A DNA stretch of 11,459 nucleotides from Chloroflexota bacterium. Lineage in GTDB: Bacteria > Chloroflexota > Anaerolineae > J102. Positions 8,731 to 11,459 of this stretch are shown here, piece after piece; position 1 is the stretch's first letter; every line of letters starts with the position of its first letter. The notes beneath the pieces were generated by a model. The model did no database searches and was not told the origin of the DNA. It worked only from the letters and a program-made list of their open reading frames with translations. The stretch lies in NCBI GenBank assembly GCA_003353825.1, contig PIVW01000155.1, forward strand, positions 1-11,459. The letters run 5' to 3'. Position numbers and translations under genes: made by a program.

Positions 8731-8747
8731 GGGGTAATCTGGGGTAA
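8731..8747. repeat. Tandem GGGGTAA direct repeat in the vWA gene leader
   Basis: GGGGTAA occurs at 8731-8737 and again at 8741-8747 with a 10-bp period, one helical turn. It lies just before the vWA start codon (8721) where a ribosome site would be expected but none is visible. On the mRNA it reads TTACCCC twice. It could be an operator or an RNA-protein binding site. The repeat itself is certain; function is unknown. Confidence 0.4.
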
Positions 8748-8752
8748 CAGTT

Positions 8753-8771
8753 CCCCCGGAGGTGAAGGGGG
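8753..8771 (-). promoter_or_regulatory. GC-rich hairpin upstream of vWA gene, loop resembling anti-Shine-Dalgarno
   Basis: CCCCC (8753-8757) and GGGGG (8767-8771) can pair around a 9-base loop. On the vWA transcript the loop reads TTCACCTCC, which contains the anti-Shine-Dalgarno sequence of the 16S rRNA 3' end. On the plus strand the same bases are a perfect GGAGGTGA. It may be a leader structure for the operon. I cannot place the transcription start, so it may also lie outside the mRNA. Confidence 0.35.
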
Positions 8772-8944
8772 CCTGATGTGATTTGGGAGACTGCCATTTT
8801 AGAGTGACATGGTTCGCGCGGCGGGAAAAATCACCTGCCGCTGAATAGCGTCAAGTGATGAAACTGTCCCCAACTGCATGGATGGCGTGTCACTCTGCAT
8901 AAACCATCATTATAACCTCATTGCCGGTCTGGTACTAGACCCGA

Positions 8945-8966
8945 TCCAGTCGCTATTCGAACTGGA
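8945..8966. repeat. Palindrome TCCAGT-N10-ACTGGA
   Basis: Perfect 6-bp arms at 8945-8950 and 8961-8966 surround a 10-base centre, itself partly symmetric (TCG...CGA). The geometry fits a dimeric repressor or activator site, or a hairpin in a small RNA. It lies about 225 bases upstream of the vWA gene and 400 upstream of the iron-sulfur gene. No matching regulator is encoded in the window. Confidence 0.35.
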
Positions 8967-9118
8967 ACCTTACGGTACGACTACGATTAGCGGACACGGC
9001 TTAACAATTGGGGAAAGTTTTAATCTGTGCGCACATGATAATCCCTAGAGGACGACGTCGAGGCTTGGTGGGGGGATCGAGCCGGGGAATTGCACGTTAA
9101 GTAGCGATCAGCCACAAC

Positions 9119-9146
9119 GTAGCACAGCACAATCATGTGTTGCTAC
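9119..9146. repeat. Bulged hairpin in the divergent gap
   Basis: GTAGCA (9119-9124) pairs with TGCTAC (9141-9146), and CACA (9128-9131) pairs with TGTG (9136-9139), leaving an ATCA tetraloop and a small asymmetric bulge. No T-run follows, so it is not an obvious terminator. It could be part of a non-coding RNA or chance. Confidence 0.3.
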
Positions 9147-9356
9147 CGATCTTTACCACAACCTATTAGAACTGACAAGGTAGGGCACCGGCAATAAGCA
9201 TGCAGGTGTATGGCCAAGTAGGGTGTAGATGCAGGCCACATCCTGCTCTCGATGCTGGTTGCAACAGGGTATCTGACCTGTTAGGATGAAGATTCTTGAG
9301 CAATGAGCGCTAACTCAGACCCAGTAGCCACACCTTGGAATACGCTGCGTTACGTA

Positions 9357-9362
9357 AGGAGA
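9357..9362 (+). promoter_or_regulatory. Ribosome binding site of the CDGSH protein
   Basis: AAGGAG with a following A lies five bases before ATG 9368. An in-frame ATG at 9335 would add 11 residues without a ribosome site, so the downstream start is chosen. Confidence 0.75.
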
Positions 9363-9367
9363 ATGCC

Positions 9368-10009
9368 ATGAGTTCAGAAGAAAACCCCACACCAACTATC
9401 AAGCCCTCGCCCAACGGTCCTTATCTGGTGACGAATCTTGAAGACCTCAGTAATAGCAAGGGCGCTATCACTGCCAGACGAAAAATGGCTTTATGCCGTT
9501 GCGGACAATCGAGCAAGAAGCCCTTTTGCGACGGCGCCCATGCCAAGGTGGGATTTAATTCAGATAAATCGGATGATCGGGTTCGAGACAAACGGGAGAA
9601 TTACAAAGCCGAGGAGGTGACCATCCACGACAATCGCGGTATCTGCGCTCACATTGGATACTGCTCGGATGGCTTGCCCGCTGTCTTTCGCAGCGGTCAG
9701 GAACCATGGATAGACGCAAAGGCTGCAAGTGGCGATGCCATCGTTGCCACTATCAGACGCTGTCCTTCAGGCGCTCTCAGTTATTCACAGGGTGGCGTTG
9801 AACATCGGGACCGCGACGGCGATCCCGCCATCTATGTTTCGCCAAACGGCCCCTGCATGGTGACGGGCGGGCCCGACCTGCTCGATACCGAACGCGGCGA
9901 AGGCGCCTCGACCGAACATTACCCACTCTGCCGCTGTGGCGGATCGAAAAACAAGCCTTTCTGTGATGGAACGCACTGGTATATCGATTTTACAGATGAC
10001 CAGAATTAA
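9368..10009 (+). CDS. CDGSH / divergent ferredoxin / CDGSH iron-sulfur protein
   Basis: The protein has 213 residues, no signal peptide or membrane segment, and is probably cytoplasmic. Two CDGSH-type motifs of the form CxCxxSxxxPxCDGxH flank a central domain. The first has Cys43, Cys45, Cys54 and His58; the second has Cys188, Cys190, Cys199 and His203. Each should hold a redox-active, pH-sensitive [2Fe-2S] cluster bound by three cysteines and one histidine. The middle (about 83-142) resembles the divergent 4Fe-4S domain (Fer4_19): GICAHIGYCSDGLPAVF with Cys93 and Cys99, then RCPSGAL with Cys132. Only three cysteines are visible there, so the ligand set is unclear. Electron transfer or iron-sulfur/redox handling is the likely role; the partner is unknown. 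It is a stand-alone gene, divergent from the vWA operon. The domain order is one I recall from other environmental bacteria. Confidence 0.9.
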   Translation: MSSEENPTPTIKPSPNGPYLVTNLEDLSNSKGAITARRKMALCRCGQSSKKPFCDGAHAKVGFNSDKSDDRVRDKRENYKAEEVTIHDNRGICAHIGYCSDGLPAVFRSGQEPWIDAKAASGDAIVATIRRCPSGALSYSQGGVEHRDRDGDPAIYVSPNGPCMVTGGPDLLDTERGEGASTEHYPLCRCGGSKNKPFCDGTHWYIDFTDDQN

Positions 10010-10173
10010 GGTGTCTCGGTATTGCCCATATGCACGCTGAAACGATTGCTCCTCAAAGGTAGGTGGTGTATGGTTCAGGTTTTTCGGTGATCACGCGGTT
10101 GAACTTGAGCGAGTGTTGGTGGATATAGCTTCGAGTAAAAGTCTACTGAAATTGCAACGAATGAGCAGCAAAC
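10010..10173. other. Convergent gap, nothing recognised
   Basis: The plus-strand iron-sulfur gene and the minus-strand EEP gene end on either side of this 164-base stretch. I saw no convincing stem followed by a T-run on either strand, no coding frame and no RNA gene. Terminators would be expected here, but none can be supported by eye. Confidence 0.4.
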
Positions 10174-10901
10174 CTATTGGGCAGATTGCAAAACTACAAC
10201 GATGCCGGCGTGGTCGCTCAAGCGGATTCCATCGTCAGTGCGAGCAGGTAAACCCCTTATGTTGACTGCTGTTAGCTTACTGTCGTGGAGAACGTGATCG
10301 ATTGTCTGCTGTTCGATGTCAGGGATCGTGCCTGCGGTGGGAACCTGGAGTTGATTGGCGGTGATCAGCGCCATGAGCGGGTTATAGACACGGTAAGGGG
10401 CACGTGTACGGGGAATACGTTGATTGAAGTCTCCACAGACAATTGTAGGTAAGTCAGTACGTGCAGGGATAACCGTGTCCAAATGGTCAAGATACCGCTG
10501 GTGGTCTTCCCATGCTTTTCGATTTTTTGTCCGGTGTTGACATGAGCGTGACTCCGGGGGATGCAGACCCCAACAACCCGAACCTTGCCCAGAATTGTGT
10601 CTGTGACTCCCTCTGCGTATCGTCCCGTTGGCATATCGCCATGTTCAGCGTGCATCACATGGCGCCAGGAGTTTTTGCTCCAGAGTAGCACCTTGCGTCT
10701 TCCCTGCACGAGTTTGTAGCCGTAGTCGGCGGTCGAGGTTATCAGGTGACCGTCAACTGGTAGAAGGTCGAGGTAGCCTTCGGTGATACATATGATATCA
10801 GGTTTCTGGCTGACAATGGTGTCGAGCAGAATCCGCCCTCGTTTTGAGTTGGGCTTAGCCCACTCGAGGTTCCAGTTTAGCAAGCGTAGTGTGTGTGTCA
10901 T
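10174..10901 (-). pseudogene. Endonuclease/exonuclease/phosphatase-family protein, frameshifted
   Basis: Two overlapping frames together encode one EEP (exonuclease III / DNase I-like) metal-dependent phosphodiesterase domain. The 5' part has LRLLNWNLEW (metal/phosphate Asn) and PDIICITEGYLD (catalytic Glu). The 3' part has TIVCGDFNQRIP (Asp and Asn), TIDHVLHDS and RLSDHAGIVVVL (catalytic Asp-His). All expected motifs are present in the right order. The frame breaks at about 10523-10528, a run of six T on the plus strand (six A in the mRNA). One extra base there would restore a single 242-residue protein. This could be a sequencing error, a real inactivating deletion, or transcriptional slippage. 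Substrate is unknown; no signal peptide is seen. The start is ATG 10901 (GTG at 10904 is also in frame). AGGAGG lies 17 bases upstream within the end of the preceding pentapeptide gene, so the two are probably one operon. Confidence 0.78.
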
Positions 10902-10910
10902 CACAACGGA

Positions 10911-11405
10911 CTATGGCCCCTCCTCTGGGCCATCATCCTCAGTGTTTGGGGGCGGCTTGTCTACATTGATTGCGCCAGCAGCTTGTGGGTCGAAGTCGTC
11001 GGGCCAGGTGGTGCGATTGTTGTACCTGATATTTTGGAGCTTGGCTTCTATCAAGCCAGCACCCTGGAGCTTGGCATTCACCAGATAGGAAAATTGGAGA
11101 TTGGCATCCCATAGACTGGCACCTTCGAGATTGGCATTAACCAGGTCGGCATCTTTCAAAGAACCATCCTCCAACCAACCATGCTGCCTAAGCTCCCGCA
11201 CAGCCCGCAATGCAAAATCATTCACCTGTCCGCCCATATCACGGATTAGCTGTTCCTTTAATTGTTGCGTCTGCCTACGCTCGTTCAGCCAATCCACAAT
11301 CAGCACCGTAACCGCAATGCTGAACAATTCGGTCGTGAAGTTTAATACCTTCGCCAATTTCGTTACGGCACCAAAACAGACAATTTGGTGGAGAGAAAGT
11401 GTCAA
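10911..11405 (-). CDS. Pentapeptide-repeat membrane protein, start uncertain
   Basis: The last third contains tandem A(D/N)Lxx-type repeats (ADLVN, ANLEG, ASLWD, ANLQF, and onward to about AKLQN), which fold as a right-handed quadrilateral beta-helix used for protein contacts. Before this lies one transmembrane helix (about residues 27-42, ELFSIAVTVLIVDWL), a charged segment, and a helix with ALRAVRELRQHGWLEDGSL, a linker I recall from many pentapeptide-repeat membrane proteins. The C-terminus is acidic (EDDGPEEGP). The only start here is TTG at 11405 with no ribosome site, and the frame stays open to base 11459, so the real start may be outside the window. An ATG at 11431 would join this frame if the five-T run at 11404-11408 had one more T. 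It ends 6-9 bases before the EEP gene on the same strand, implying co-transcription. Function is unknown. Confidence 0.75.
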   Translation of the reverse strand: MTLSLHQIVCFGAVTKLAKVLNFTTELFSIAVTVLIVDWLNERRQTQQLKEQLIRDMGGQVNDFALRAVRELRQHGWLEDGSLKDADLVNANLEGASLWDANLQFSYLVNAKLQGAGLIEAKLQNIRYNNRTTWPDDFDPQAAGAINVDKPPPNTEDDGPEEGP

Positions 11406-11459
11406 AAACTGATCGTTTTCAAGGCATTCATCCCTATTTTTGTTCGATATTTGCCCTGT

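Larger units (their letters stand above)
8722..9367. other. Divergent intergenic region without a supported gene
   Basis: This 646-base gap separates the minus-strand vWA operon from the plus-strand iron-sulfur gene, so promoters for both should lie here. I found no coding frame with recognisable protein character, no tRNA or rRNA, and no convincing -35/-10 pair. It holds a direct repeat and a GC hairpin near the vWA start, a 22-bp palindrome at 8945-8966 and a hairpin at 9119-9146. A small RNA gene is possible but not shown. Confidence 0.6.

Noticed and set aside
8261..8737. Plus-strand open frame of 158 codons opposite the vWA domain
   Set aside because: It is antisense to the signal peptide and vWA metal-site region, whose motifs are unmistakable on the minus strand.
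8826..8854. TTGACG as a -35 box for the vWA operon
   Set aside because: With 17-base spacing the -10 position reads ATTTTT, which matches the consensus at only two of six bases.
8911..8916. TATAAC as a plus-strand -10 box
   Set aside because: No -35-like hexamer lies 16-18 bases upstream and the next gene starts 450 bases away.
8945..8970. tRNA-like TTCGAAT on the minus strand near 8955
   Set aside because: The flanking bases do not form a five-pair T-stem around a seven-base loop, and no acceptor or anticodon stem is found.
1..11459. CRISPR array, insertion sequence or integrase
   Set aside because: No regularly spaced repeats, transposase-like motifs or terminal inverted repeats were seen anywhere in the window.

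Overview
The window holds a three-gene operon on the minus strand (about 8.7 kb, running off the left edge), a 646-base gap, then a plus-strand iron-sulfur protein gene and two minus-strand genes at the right edge. No rRNA, tRNA, transposase or CRISPR array is visible. GC content looks moderate by eye. I recall the vWA/tubulin-like gene pairing and the CDGSH/ferredoxin fusion from Chloroflexota and other environmental bacteria, so a Chloroflexota-like host is my tentative guess; no marker gene here proves it.

The main operon reads right to left. Gene 1 (8721-5446) encodes a secreted, C-terminally membrane-anchored protein with a von Willebrand A domain, an intact metal site, three tandem beta-sandwich repeats, a transmembrane segment and a cytoplasmic tail. 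Gene 2 (5320-2576) encodes a large tubulin/FtsZ-superfamily protein with the GGTGSG GTP-binding signature. Gene 3 (2567 to beyond base 1) is not obviously a tubulin, but it aligns by eye with gene 2 at five places in the same order. It is a paralog that has lost the nucleotide-binding residues and gained a two-helix membrane hairpin. Genes 2 and 3 are tightly coupled: the ribosome site of gene 3 overlaps the stop codon of gene 2. A 125-base spacer with an 8-bp perfect hairpin separates genes 1 and 2.

As I recall it, Makarova and Koonin (2010) described a tubulin-like family linked to vWA-domain proteins and predicted to take part in membrane remodelling. This operon fits that type. My reading is an outer sensor or adhesin (gene 1), a cytoplasmic GTP-dependent polymer (gene 2) and a membrane-anchored, nucleotide-dead partner (gene 3). 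The pseudo-GTPase paralog is the most striking observation in the window.

The gap at 8722-9367 has several inverted and direct repeats but no gene I can support. At 9368-10009 lies a CDGSH-ferredoxin-CDGSH protein. At 10174-10901 is an endonuclease/exonuclease/phosphatase-family gene split by a frameshift at a six-base homopolymer. At 10911-11405 is a pentapeptide-repeat membrane protein whose true start may lie beyond the right edge.
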